This document shows, piece after piece, positions 20,871 to 28,876 of a DNA stretch of 64,000 nt. The notes under the pieces are model-generated. The model worked only from the letters and a program-made list of their open reading frames with translations. It did not search any database and had not been told where the DNA came from. The stretch is from Bacteroidota bacterium (lineage in GTDB: Bacteria; Bacteroidota; Bacteroidia; AKYH767-A; OLB10): positions 62,001-126,000 of the forward strand of contig JADKFV010000012.1 in NCBI GenBank assembly GCA_016717325.1, written 5' to 3'. The position numbers and the translations under genes were made by a program. How positions within the stretch are numbered: position 1 is the first letter of the stretch; the number at the start of each line of letters is the position of its first letter.

Positions 20871-21223
20871 TTTTTTTATTCTATTCTCATCACCGCCTCC
20901 CTTGCCGCTGATAAAAAATTATTATTTGTTTATAGATATTTTACTGCCAATAACCGGGAGATGAAATGGCAGTACCAATTTATTAACATTGGTTTTAATT
21001 TACACTTGATACAGATTAATATTAAAATGGTAACAACGAATTACGAATCAAATGCGAATGTTTAAGAATTAACACTATTCGTAAATTTCGTACACATTCG
21101 CATTCGTTAATGCAAAAACTAAACGTACCATAATTTTAATATTGAATTCAAAGAGCGTAGAAAAACAAAAAGGCAATTTTGTAAAAAACTGCCTTTTTGA
21201 TTATTATCATAATACCAGATGTA
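20871..21223. other. rpsO-pnp intergenic region and pnp leader
   Basis: Contains the rpsO terminator (21167-21198) and an inverted repeat AATGCGAATGT (21051-21061) / ACATTCGCATT (21094-21104), which would form an 11-bp stem with a 32-nt loop in the pnp leader. Confidence 0.6.
21167..21198. terminator. Intrinsic terminator after rpsO
   Basis: AAAAAGGCA ... TGCCTTTTT, a 9-bp stem with a T-run. On the minus strand it follows the rpsO stop by 26 bp. Confidence 0.75.
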
Positions 21224-21493
21224 TTACTTACGAATATTTAATTTTGCTATGATAGCACGATAGCGATTAATCTCGGTATTGTGCAAATAGTTGAGCAAAC
21301 TTCTGCGTTTACCTACCAGTTTTATAAGCGAACGTTGAGTGCTAAAATCTTTAGGTTGCTTTTTCAAATGCTCGGTCAAGTGACCTATGCGTTGAGTAAA
21401 TAAAGCTATTTGTGACTCGGCACTGCCTGTGTTTGTGGCGCTTCCGCCATGTGCTGCAAAAATTTCTTTCTTTGCTTCTGCTGTTAAAATCAT
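21224..21493 (-). CDS. rpsO: 30S ribosomal protein S15
   Basis: An 89-residue primary 16S rRNA-binding protein of the small subunit. Diagnostic features are TGSAESQIALFTQRIGHLTEHLK (about 22-44) and the C-terminal GKRRSLLNYLHNTEINRYRAIIAKLNIRK. It lies upstream of pnp, the widely conserved rpsO-pnp order, although an intrinsic terminator and 353 bp separate them. A good -7 box is directly upstream. Confidence 0.97.
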   Translation of the reverse strand: MILTAEAKKEIFAAHGGSATNTGSAESQIALFTQRIGHLTEHLKKQPKDFSTQRSLIKLVGKRRSLLNYLHNTEINRYRAIIAKLNIRK

Positions 21494-21516
21494 TGTCGTT
21501 TTTAAATTTAAGGGTG

Positions 21517-21544
21517 CAAATATAGAAATTATTTATTAAAACAA
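21517..21544 (-). promoter_or_regulatory. rpsO promoter
   Basis: On the minus strand, TATATTTG (21517-21524) is preceded at about 17-19 bp by TTG (21542-21544), matching the Bacteroidota -33/-7 pattern. Confidence 0.65.
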
Positions 21545-21643
21545 TAAGGTGGGTTAGAAATAAAAAAGAACAGGATAATGTATCACCTCAAAATTCCGAG
21601 TTGCTTTTTCAACAAAAGCACTTTATAAAAATAAAAAGATGGA

Positions 21644-21674
21644 TTTGCATTTGCAAAATAAAAAAGTACTTTTG
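21644..21674 (+). promoter_or_regulatory. rpmB promoter
   Basis: TTTG at 21644-21647, 19-bp spacer, TACTTTTG at 21667-21674: a full match to TTTG-N19-TAnnTTTG, 20 bp before the rpmB start. Confidence 0.75.
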
Positions 21675-21694
21675 CGCCTCAAATTTTACAGAAG

Positions 21695-21928
21695 ATGTCA
21701 AAGATATGTGATTTAACGGGTAAAACGAGCATTGGTGGAAACAAGGTATCGTTCTCGAACCGCAAAACCAAACGCAGATTTAATCCAAATTTGCAGAAGA
21801 AGAGATTCTTTATTCCTGAAACCGGACAATGGATAACATTGAAAGTGTCCACCTCCGCTTTGCGCACTATTCATAAGTTGGGTGCAACCTCTGCAATCGA
21901 AAAAGCCTTACGCAAAGGCACTCTTTAA
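21695..21928 (+). CDS. rpmB: 50S ribosomal protein L28
   Basis: A 77-residue protein with the L28 start MSKICDLTGKTSIGGNKVSFSNRKTKRRF and the GQWITLKVSTSALRTIHKLG core. First gene of the conserved Bacteroidota order rpmB-rpmG-DUF4295-ftsY-rimO. Confidence 0.97.
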   Translation: MSKICDLTGKTSIGGNKVSFSNRKTKRRFNPNLQKKRFFIPETGQWITLKVSTSALRTIHKLGATSAIEKALRKGTL

Positions 21929-21949
21929 TCCAATAAATATTTAAACAAA

Positions 21950-22132
21950 ATGGCAAAAAAAGGTAATAGAATTCAGGTGATTCTTGAATGCACGGAACAC
22001 AAAAACAGTGGGCTTCCGGGCACATCACGTTATATCACAACTAAAAATAAAAAGAACGACCCTGAGCGTATGGAGATTAAGAAATTTAATCCCATAATGA
22101 AACGCATGACAGTTCATAAAGAAATTAAATAA
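21950..22132 (+). CDS. rpmG: 50S ribosomal protein L33
   Basis: A 60-residue protein with the L33 pattern [45 protein letters not shown]. It lacks the CxxC zinc pair, as in the zinc-independent form. It lies 21 bp after rpmB. Confidence 0.96.
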   Translation: MAKKGNRIQVILECTEHKNSGLPGTSRYITTKNKKNDPERMEIKKFNPIMKRMTVHKEIK

Positions 22133-22156
22133 TAACAATTTTAATAATAAAGCAAC

Positions 22157-22309
22157 ATGGCAAAGAAAGTTGTGGCAACGCTCAAAAGCGGTAAAGGCAA
22201 AGAGTTTAGCAAAGTAATAAAGATGGTAAAAAACCCTTCGGGTTCATACTCTTTCAAGCAAGAGGTTGTGCATAACGACCATATCAAAGATTTTTTGAAA
22301 GATAAATAA
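22157..22309 (+). CDS. DUF4295 small basic protein
   Basis: A 50-residue ORF starting MAKKVVATLKSGKGKEFSK and ending HNDHIKDFLKDK. This is the Bacteroidota-specific small lysine-rich DUF4295 protein that regularly follows rpmG; a ribosome-associated role is presumed from position and charge, not demonstrated here. It starts 24 bp after rpmG, so it is co-transcribed. Confidence 0.93.
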   Translation: MAKKVVATLKSGKGKEFSKVIKMVKNPSGSYSFKQEVVHNDHIKDFLKDK

Positions 22310-22329
22310 TATCATCATCAATTAAATTT

Positions 22330-22361
22330 AAAGGCTTCTTTCTTCGCGGAGAGAAGCCTTT
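22330..22361 (+). terminator. Hairpin after DUF4295 (probable terminator)
   Basis: AAAGGCTTCT and AGAAGCCTTT form a 10-bp perfect stem with a 12-nt loop. The following T-run is weak, so termination may be partial, allowing read-through toward ftsY. Confidence 0.55.
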
Positions 22362-22458
22362 CGCGTTAAGTTGAGTTTTTAGTTTGCGGAGGGGTCCTGT
22401 TATTTTCGAGTTTGAAATACAACTTTATAACAATTTATTTTTTGAACATTTAATTTTA

Positions 22459-22480
22459 GTTAACTTTTAAGTTATCTTTG
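22459..22480 (+). promoter_or_regulatory. Palindromic operator overlapping the -7 box of the HigB/HigA locus
   Basis: TAACTT-TT-AAGTTA (22461-22474) is a perfect palindrome, extended by one near-match base each side. It overlaps TATCTTTG (22473-22480), a TAnnTTTG box. HigA-type antitoxins repress their own promoter at palindromes, so this is a likely operator. The box ends only 4 bp before the GTG, implying a leaderless message. Confidence 0.55.
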
Positions 22481-22484
22481 AATC

Positions 22485-23168
22485 GTGATCGAGGAACGAC
22501 AAATAATTTTCCACGGACAATACTTTAAGGACTTCTATATCGGAGTTAGCAATAAAGTGAAGGAAAAAATTGGTTTTGTTTTTCGCGTTATCAAATCGGT
22601 GGCAATGTTCTCCGAAAAGTTTTTAAAACATGTATCAGTTACGGATGGATTATATGAAATTAGAGTTGAAGATAGCGGAAATATTTATCGAATTTTCTGT
22701 TGCTTCGACAAAGGAAATGTGGTTGTGTTGTTCAATGCATTTGAAAAGAAAACTCAAAAGACTCCGAAACCCGAAATTGAATTTGCATTAAAATTGAAAA
22801 AGGAATATTTCACTTTAAAAGAAAAGCAAAATGTTGAAAGAAATAAAACCAAACAAGGAACTAAAAAGAACAAGGCGATAAAAAGCGCAAAAAATTTTGA
22901 TGAGATTTTAGACATTCAATATGGCAAAATTGGGGTTAAAAAGCGCGATGAGTTTGAAGAGCGAGCACAGTATTTCGTTATTTCCGAAACGCTGAAGGAC
23001 GCAAGATTAGAAGCCAAATTGACCCAAGAACAATTAGCCATAAAAGTTGGCACTAAGAAAAGTTATATATCGCGACTTGAGAATGGTAAATGCGATATTC
23101 AACTTTCCACACTCTATAGAATATTTGAAAACGGGCTTGGCAAGAAAATAAACTTGTTGATAAGTTAG
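22485..23168 (+). CDS. higBA: HigB toxin / HigA antitoxin read as one fused ORF
   Basis: Residues 1-115 are a RelE-superfamily HigB/Gp49-like mRNA interferase (GLYEIRVEDSGNIYRIFCCFDKGNVVVLFNAFEKKTQKTP). Residues about 165-227 are an XRE helix-turn-helix (KLTQEQLAIKVGTKKSYISRLENG). The join is suspicious: ATG at 22831 in the +1 frame reads MLKEIK, and one additional A in the A4 run 22845-22848 would make it continue as MLKEIKTKQGTKKNK into the antitoxin, while the toxin would stop at about 22864. That gives the usual overlapping higB-higA pair (about 126 and 112 residues). Start is GTG. The locus interrupts the conserved DUF4295-ftsY order, suggesting insertion. Confidence 0.75.
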   Translation: MIEERQIIFHGQYFKDFYIGVSNKVKEKIGFVFRVIKSVAMFSEKFLKHVSVTDGLYEIRVEDSGNIYRIFCCFDKGNVVVLFNAFEKKTQKTPKPEIEFALKLKKEYFTLKEKQNVERNKTKQGTKKNKAIKSAKNFDEILDIQYGKIGVKKRDEFEERAQYFVISETLKDARLEAKLTQEQLAIKVGTKKSYISRLENGKCDIQLSTLYRIFENGLGKKINLLIS

Positions 23169-23619
23169 AAATTTTTGGTTGAAGCCAAATTCGTTTGATA
23201 ATCACTTTAGTAAAATTCTCAATTTGTTTTGCAATGAAAAAAAGTATCTCTGATTAAAAAATACTATAAACTGAATTCGAAACTCTACACAAAGTTTATT
23301 GCAGACGAAAATTAAATCGATGAGATATGGTTTAGCCATGAATTGAATTAACCCGGTGAGATTAAGAACTCATATAATATTTGGAATTGGAATGACAGAA
23401 CATATAACATGGCTCTCAACAAACGAAACAAAGAATTTGGTGCATCGAAAACGAAACTAAGACCAAAAAATTAATTGCTTAATAAACGAAACTAAGAATG
23501 CCGACACTTTGGGCGGCATCCCGACCGTAGTGTCGGGACTAAGAACAATCCGCACAACAAACGAAACTAAGAACTAAGAACAAAGGGCAAAGAAAACGTA
23601 ACTAAGAACAAATATTGGC
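23169..23619. other. Intergenic region with AACGAAACTAAGAA words and hairpins
   Basis: No gene recognised. Several copies of (A)ACGAAACTAAGA occur between about 23420 and 23600, surrounding the hairpins at 23499-23538. Confidence 0.6.
23499..23538. repeat. Two adjacent hairpins of the CCCGACAC family (copy 2)
   Basis: ATGCCGAC...GGCGGCAT (23499-23519) is followed by TCCCGACCGTAGTGTCGGGA (23519-23538). The second is the reverse complement, with one change, of the element at 3227-3246. Confidence 0.7.
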
Positions 23620-24588
23620 ATGGGATTTTTCAGTAAACTATTCGGTAAAGAGCAAAAAGAGTCGCTTGATAAGGGGCTTGAAAAAACACGTGAAAATGTA
23701 TTCACCCGAATCACCAAGGCTATTGCCGGTAAATCGACAGTGGATGATGATGTGCTCGACCAACTTGAAGAAATTCTTGTTTCGAGTGATGTGGGTGTTA
23801 CTACCACGTTGAAAATAATCGAAAGATTACAAGCACGCGTTGCAGCCGATAAATATATAGGCACATCGCAGTTGAATAATTTGTTGCGCGAAGAAATTTC
23901 CGATCTGCTTCAAGCCAATTATAAAGACCTTGACGAACAGAATTATTTCAAGCCCGCAAAAAAGCCCTATGTAATTATGGTTGTAGGGGTTAACGGTGTA
24001 GGTAAAACAACTACCATTGGCAAATTGGCCCATCAGTTTAAACTTGCCGGCAATAGTGTATTATTGGGTGCTGCCGATACGTTTCGTGCTGCAGCTGTTG
24101 ACCAACTTACCATTTGGAGCAAGCGAGTTGATGTTCCAATTATTTCGCAAGGGATGGGTGCCGACCCTGCATCGGTTGCATACGACACTATGCAAGCAGC
24201 ACAATCGCGTAGTGCCGATGTAGTAATAATTGACACTGCAGGCAGGCTGCATAATAAAGTAGGATTGATGAACGAATTAGGGAAAATTAAACGAGTAATG
24301 CAAAAGGTTATTCCCGATGCGCCACACGAAGTTTTACTTGTACTGGATGCATCGACCGGTCAAAATGCAATAGAACAAGCACGACAATTTATAGCTGTAA
24401 CAGAAGTAAATGCTTTAGCACTTACTAAACTGGATGGCACTGCCAAAGGTGGCGTAGTTATTGGAATAAGTGATGAGTTTAAAATACCTGTAAAATACAT
24501 TGGTGTTGGCGAAAAGGTGGAAGATTTGCAGATATTTGACAGGCGCGAATTTGTTGATTCCTTATTTAAAGAAACATCATTATCATAA
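23620..24588 (+). CDS. ftsY: Signal recognition particle receptor FtsY
   Basis: A 322-residue SRP receptor GTPase that docks SRP-ribosome complexes at the inner membrane. It has a short amphipathic N-terminus (MGFFSKLFGK), an N domain, then the G domain with VVGVNGVGKTTTIGKLA (P-loop, about 123-139), DTFRAAAVDQL, IIDTAGRL and ALTKLDGTAKGG. It lacks the long acidic A domain, as is common in Bacteroidota. Next conserved neighbour rimO follows after one small inserted gene. Confidence 0.96.
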   Translation: MGFFSKLFGKEQKESLDKGLEKTRENVFTRITKAIAGKSTVDDDVLDQLEEILVSSDVGVTTTLKIIERLQARVAADKYIGTSQLNNLLREEISDLLQANYKDLDEQNYFKPAKKPYVIMVVGVNGVGKTTTIGKLAHQFKLAGNSVLLGAADTFRAAAVDQLTIWSKRVDVPIISQGMGADPASVAYDTMQAAQSRSADVVIIDTAGRLHNKVGLMNELGKIKRVMQKVIPDAPHEVLLVLDASTGQNAIEQARQFIAVTEVNALALTKLDGTAKGGVVIGISDEFKIPVKYIGVGEKVEDLQIFDRREFVDSLFKETSLS

Positions 24589-24601
24589 TAATTTTGAATT
24601 A

Positions 24602-25099
24602 ATGGCTAAATACTTTTTCATTTTAATATTGAGTTGGGGATTTTTTGATTTTGCATCTGCACAAAAGAAAATCTCCAAAATTGATATTACTATTTCAGAC
24701 AATAATGGGTTTCAATTTCTATCGCAAGATTATCGAATTACCCATGACAGTTTATTTATAACCGGAGTGTCGGACAATGGAAAAACTAAAGTCGATTACC
24801 TTAAACGTATGCTCACGAAATCAGAAAAAAAACAAATACAATTATTTTTTACAAAATTCAGTTGCGACTCATTACAAAAAGAATATTTCAATGAGTTCAA
24901 TTCGATGGGATACATTACTTACGACCATTATCCCAGGGTAATAAATATGACCTTGAAAAAAAACGACAATTATTGCGAAACAAAAATCACCAATTGCTTT
25001 GTTTATCGAGTTAGTAATATGATAAACTATTTGAATGATTTTTTCCCTGCAGAGGTGAAGATTTTTTTCAAGAAAGAAGACTTTAAAGTAGCCTATTAA
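24602..25099 (+). CDS. Small secreted protein of unknown function
   Basis: 165 residues from the ATG at 24602, 14 bp after ftsY; the longer frame would overlap ftsY by 89 bp. It has a signal peptide (MAKYFFILILSWGFFDFASAQ, cleaved after about 20) and a mixed alpha/beta body with no family recognised. It lies between ftsY and rimO and ends 12 bp before rimO, so it is probably translated from the same transcript. Confidence 0.65.
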   Translation: MAKYFFILILSWGFFDFASAQKKISKIDITISDNNGFQFLSQDYRITHDSLFITGVSDNGKTKVDYLKRMLTKSEKKQIQLFFTKFSCDSLQKEYFNEFNSMGYITYDHYPRVINMTLKKNDNYCETKITNCFVYRVSNMINYLNDFFPAEVKIFFKKEDFKVAY

Positions 25100-25111
25100 A
25101 ATAAAAAACGA

Positions 25112-26426
25112 GTGCGTACAAAAACCTACAAACCCCGCAGCGTAAATGTTGTAACACTTGGCTGCTCAAAAAATCTGGTCGATAGTGAAGTGCTTATGGG
25201 CCAATTAGTAGCGAACGATTTTGCTGTAACTCATGAAGCTAAACGAGGCAACAGCGAAATTGTAATTATTAATACATGTGGATTTATCGATAATGCAAAG
25301 CAAGAAAGCATTGATACTATTTTACATTATGCCAATCAAAAACAAAAAGGAAAAATCGACAAACTGATAGTAACAGGATGTTTGAGCGAAAGGTATAAAC
25401 CTGAATTGGAAAAAGAAATATCGGATGTAGATTCATTTTTTTGGCACACACGATTTACCTTTACTCCTTCAAACACTAGGGGCCGATTACAAACATGAAT
25501 TAGTTGGCGAACGCTTACTTACAACTCCAAAGCATTTTGCCTATTTAAAAATTGCTGAAGGATGCGACCGTCCATGTTCTTTTTGTGCCATACCGGTTAT
25601 GCGGGGGAAACATGTTTCAACTCCCATCGAAAAAATAATTGCACAAGCCGAAACCCTTGCTGCATCGGGCGCAAAGGAATTGTTACTGATAGCTCAAGAC
25701 TTAACTTACTACGGTCTTGATATTTATAAAGAAAGAAAATTAGCCTCATTGCTCGAACAACTGAGTGAAGTTGCTGGAATAGAATGGATACGATTACACT
25801 ACGCCTACCCTACTGCATTTCCAATGGAAATAATTGAAGTGATGAAGCAAAAAAGCAATATTTGTAATTATCTTGATATGCCAGTTCAGCATGGAAGTAC
25901 AAACATGTTGAAAGCCATGCGCAGAGGAATAACGCGTGAGAAAACCGAAAAATTAATAAGTGTTATCCGCAACGAAATTCCTGGCATTGCAATACGTACA
26001 ACTTTGATTGCCGGTTACCCTGGCGAAACCGAAGCTGATCATGCAGAGCAAATGCAGTTTGTGGCCGATATGAAATTCGACCGGCTTGGTGTGTTTGCTT
26101 ATTCGCATGAGGAACATACGCATGCATATAATTTTATAAATGATGTACCTGCCGAGGTAAAACAAAACCGTGTAGAAGAAATTATGAATTTACAACAAGG
26201 CATATCATTGGCTATAAATGAAAATAAAATTGGAAAGGTTTTTAAAGTGCTGATTGACCGTAAGGAAGGAAATTACTTTATTGGCCGAACAGAATTCGAC
26301 TCACCAGAAGTTGACAATGAAGTGTTGATAGATGCCACAAAAAATTATTTGCGCAGAGGGCATTTTGCACAAATAAAAATTACAAAAGCAGAGGCATTTG
26401 ATTTATACGGTGAAGTGGTGAAATAA
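25112..26426 (+). CDS. rimO: Ribosomal protein S12 methylthiotransferase RimO, frameshifted
   Basis: A radical SAM methylthiotransferase that modifies an Asp of ribosomal protein S12. The N-terminal cluster-binding domain shows LGCSKNLVDSEVL, INTCGFIDNAKQES and VTGCLSERY. The radical SAM motif is CDRPCSFC, and a TRAM-like end (KVFKVLIDRKEGNYFIGRTEFDSPEVDNEV) follows. The frame breaks in a T7 run at 25436-25442: with six T the reading becomes DSFFGTHDLPLLLQTLGADYKHELVGERLLTTPKH, giving 437 residues, the normal length. Start is GTG. Probable assembly indel. Confidence 0.93.
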
Positions 26427-26430
26427 TTTT

Positions 26431-27627
26431 TTAAGCAATATAATCACTCAAATATTTATAACGCTCTGTCAATTTTCCATCTTTGGTTATAGAAGCCCGG
26501 GTAATTAAATCGTCATCCACATCTTTCATTAAGGATGGAATAACTTTCGAAATTAATTCAGCTCCAAAGGCTTCAGATGCATCGCGAGGCAACGAACAAG
26601 GGAGGTTATCAACGGCCATAACACTTATCGAATTTTCTGTAATTCCTTTTACATGTTGCCTTTCATATTGCTCCCATTCGTAAAACGGTTGTTCAATAGT
26701 GGTGGCTTCGATGGTGCAGGGAATGCTGCCACCAATGTCGCAAGTGATATCGCCAATAACGCGAATTTTGAAATCGGACTGTGCCATATCTTCAAGAGTA
26801 AAAAGAACAGGTGCCTTAGGATCCCAAAAAGCGCAATGCAAAAGCAAATCGGTTTTGGCAGCAAACTTTGCAAAGGACGAATTGTACTCACCAGGATGAT
26901 CATAAAAATATTCGCTGTTCCAAGGTTTGTTTTCCTTATGCACATGGTAATCGCTGCTATGAATTTGTGCGTAAACAGGTTCCGAATAATTAAACATCAA
27001 GTACTCATACGGGGTTACTTTTCGCATTTTCATAGCACCCAAAATTTCGAGTGCGCCATTTGCTACTCGTCCGCCTCCGGTTACAAGTATTTTAATATTC
27101 CCCATTTTGGCTTTGCGCAATTCTTTTTCAAGTTCTGCTTTATGTTCGCATAATTCGGGTGGTTTTAAATTAAACCTGGCATACTTTAAACCAAATAACC
27201 TGATGGTATTATAAGCCCCTGCAATACCTGCAAACCGACCGAAACCTATAATGCGATTATCTTTTTCATCGACAAGGCATTCGTAATCGATAAGCTGAAT
27301 ATTTTTCTGCAAAATGGTTTGTAATAAAAGTTTGTTGTGTTGTTGCTTCTTTATAGTATGCGAAAAAAATAAATACTTCTTATTCGCAATCAGTTTCCCC
27401 GGTGGTACTTCCTTAATACCAAAAATTATATCACACTTCGACAAATCAATACTCAAAGTCAAATTTGCTTTTACATATTCCTCATCGTTTACAATTCTAA
27501 TATTACTTGGCTCAATAAGAATTTTTAAATTGGGATATTGCTTTTGAAGTAAAACACACTGCGAAGGCATCAATGCTACACGTTTATCGGGATGAAGTTT
27601 TGCTTCTTTTATTATGCCTATAGTCAT
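26431..27627 (-). CDS. Alanine dehydrogenase/PNT-fold enzyme, saccharopine dehydrogenase (lysine-forming)-like
   Basis: A 398-residue enzyme with an N-terminal AlaDh/PNT substrate domain (TIGIIKEAKLHPDKRVALMPSQ), FGRFAGIAGAYNTIRLFGLKYA in the middle and a Rossmann motif ILVTGGGRVANGALEILGAMKM (about 180-201), followed by VIGDITCDIGGSIPCT. The arrangement resembles LYS1-type saccharopine dehydrogenase and the lysine-ketoglutarate reductase domain; it is often annotated as alanine dehydrogenase in Bacteroidota. It is transcribed convergently to rimO. The substrate is inferred only. Confidence 0.75.
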   Translation of the reverse strand: MTIGIIKEAKLHPDKRVALMPSQCVLLQKQYPNLKILIEPSNIRIVNDEEYVKANLTLSIDLSKCDIIFGIKEVPPGKLIANKKYLFFSHTIKKQQHNKLLLQTILQKNIQLIDYECLVDEKDNRIIGFGRFAGIAGAYNTIRLFGLKYARFNLKPPELCEHKAELEKELRKAKMGNIKILVTGGGRVANGALEILGAMKMRKVTPYEYLMFNYSEPVYAQIHSSDYHVHKENKPWNSEYFYDHPGEYNSSFAKFAAKTDLLLHCAFWDPKAPVLFTLEDMAQSDFKIRVIGDITCDIGGSIPCTIEATTIEQPFYEWEQYERQHVKGITENSISVMAVDNLPCSLPRDASEAFGAELISKVIPSLMKDVDDDLITRASITKDGKLTERYKYLSDYIA

Positions 27628-27647
27628 TGCTTTTTTTTAAAGGATGC

Positions 27648-27655
27648 CAAAAGTA
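27648..27655 (-). promoter_or_regulatory. -7 box upstream of the saccharopine dehydrogenase-like gene
   Basis: On the minus strand TACTTTTG matches TAnnTTTG, 20 bp before the start. No clear -33 TTTG at the expected spacing. Confidence 0.45.
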
Positions 27656-27736
27656 GGAATTAAATATTTACCTCGAAGCATGTTCAAAAACGAAACGAAA
27701 AGATTCACTTCAGCTATTTACAATCTCAGAAAACAA

Positions 27737-28342
27737 TCAGTATTCTAAATCCAAAAAAAAAGAATTGTCAAAACCTGCAGAAGTAGCAATATGCATTTCA
27801 GGATTGTTTGACATAAAATTGTGCAAAATCTCTTTCGCAATGTTTGATTTACGGTTACTAAAATAAGCGTTGAAGGATGAGAATTTCCATTCATTATTTT
27901 GCGTAGCAAATCCATGAGAAACAGCATTATGATGAATATAATTAACCAAGTTCAAAAGGTAATTATTATTGGAAACTATTTTACGTTTCAAACTTTCACG
28001 AAATAAACTGCCAACGCGATTATTCACTTTGTTGAATCCTTTAGCATAAGCGTTCAACCAATTTGATGCTTGACGCGATATTATTTCAGAACAATTTTTG
28101 CATGAATTTAACTCACCGAATAACCTGATTTCGGTTTCAGATTTTATTTTAATTGCAAAATGAAAATGATTTGGCAATAAACAATACGCTATAGTGTCAG
28201 CAACCGGGCTAAAATGAAATTTATATTTTTCCAGAAAGTATAAATAATTGTCTTCATTTTTAAAAATGTTATCACCAGCATTCCCATGATTATAAATATG
28301 ATAAATAGTTTCTGGCTGAAACTTCAATACCTGTTGATACAT
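27737..28342 (-). CDS. REP-associated tyrosine transposase (RAYT, Y1/IS200-like)
   Basis: A 201-residue single-strand DNA transposase of the HUH family. It shows YHIYNHGNAGDNIFKNEDNYLYFLEKY near the N-terminus, the HUH motif in LLPNHFHFAIKI (about 56-67) and the catalytic-tyrosine region LLNLVNYIHHNAVSHGF (about 128-144). There is no partner TnpB and no IS200-type end. Directly upstream (28411-28828) sits a palindrome array, the expected substrate of RAYTs that mobilise REP elements. The protein appears full length with no stop, so it may be active. Confidence 0.88.
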   Translation of the reverse strand: MYQQVLKFQPETIYHIYNHGNAGDNIFKNEDNYLYFLEKYKFHFSPVADTIAYCLLPNHFHFAIKIKSETEIRLFGELNSCKNCSEIISRQASNWLNAYAKGFNKVNNRVGSLFRESLKRKIVSNNNYLLNLVNYIHHNAVSHGFATQNNEWKFSSFNAYFSNRKSNIAKEILHNFMSNNPEMHIATSAGFDNSFFLDLEY

Positions 28343-28410
28343 AATTCGTGAAATTAAAATCGAAGTAAAAATATTTTTTATATTTAAAACTTCAAAACCT
28401 TGATTGTGTT

Positions 28411-28828
28411 TTGAAACCCGTCAGGATTAAAATTTTGCTTCGATTGTTTTGCTTTTAGTAAGAAATCCTGACGGTTTTTGAAACCCGTCAGGATTAAAAT
28501 TTTGCTGCAATGATTTAGCTATGCTAAAAATCCTGACGGGTTTTTGAAACCCGTCAGGATTAAAATTTTACCGCAATGATTTAGCTATTCTAAAAATCCT
28601 GACGGGTTTTTGAAACCCGTCAGGATTAAAATTTTACCGCAATGATTTAGCTATGCTAAAAATCCTGACGGGTTTTTGAAACCCGTCAGGATTAAAATTT
28701 TGCTTCGATTGTTTTGCTTTGCAAGAAATCCTGACGGGTTTTTGAAACCCGTCAGGATTAAAATTTTACCGCAATGATTTAGCTATGCTAAAAATCCTGA
28801 CGGGTTTTTGAAACCCGTCAGGATTAAA
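28411..28828. repeat. REP-like alternating inverted-repeat array (7 forward, 6 reverse arms)
   Basis: AAACCCGTCAGGATT occurs seven times, beginning at about 28414, 28481, 28547, 28613, 28679, 28745 and 28811, with a period of 66-67 bp. Its complement AATCCTGACGGGTTT lies between copies (the first has one G fewer). Adjacent arms make a 15-bp perfect palindrome with a TTG loop. Internal segments between arms are about 33 bp and of two related types: one starting AAAATTTTGCTTCGATTG (units 1 and 5), the other AAAATTTTRCYGCAATGATT (units 2, 3, 4 and 6). The array starts 68 bp upstream of the RAYT start and stops 22 bp before the tmRNA -7 box. Confidence 0.92.
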
Positions 28829-28849
28829 TGCGTCTTCGAAAAAATATAC

Positions 28850-28857
28850 TACCTTTG
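28850..28857 (+). promoter_or_regulatory. -7 box of ssrA
   Basis: TACCTTTG (TAnnTTTG), 19 bp before the mature tmRNA 5' end, leaving a short leader removed by processing. Confidence 0.6.
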
Positions 28858-28876
28858 CAATTCAAATTACATACAT

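Noticed and set aside
28411..28828. CRISPR array (33-bp palindromic repeat with 33-bp spacers)
   Set aside because: The spacers are not unique; they fall into two similar types. The repeat is a full palindrome, no cas gene is nearby, and a RAYT gene is adjacent.
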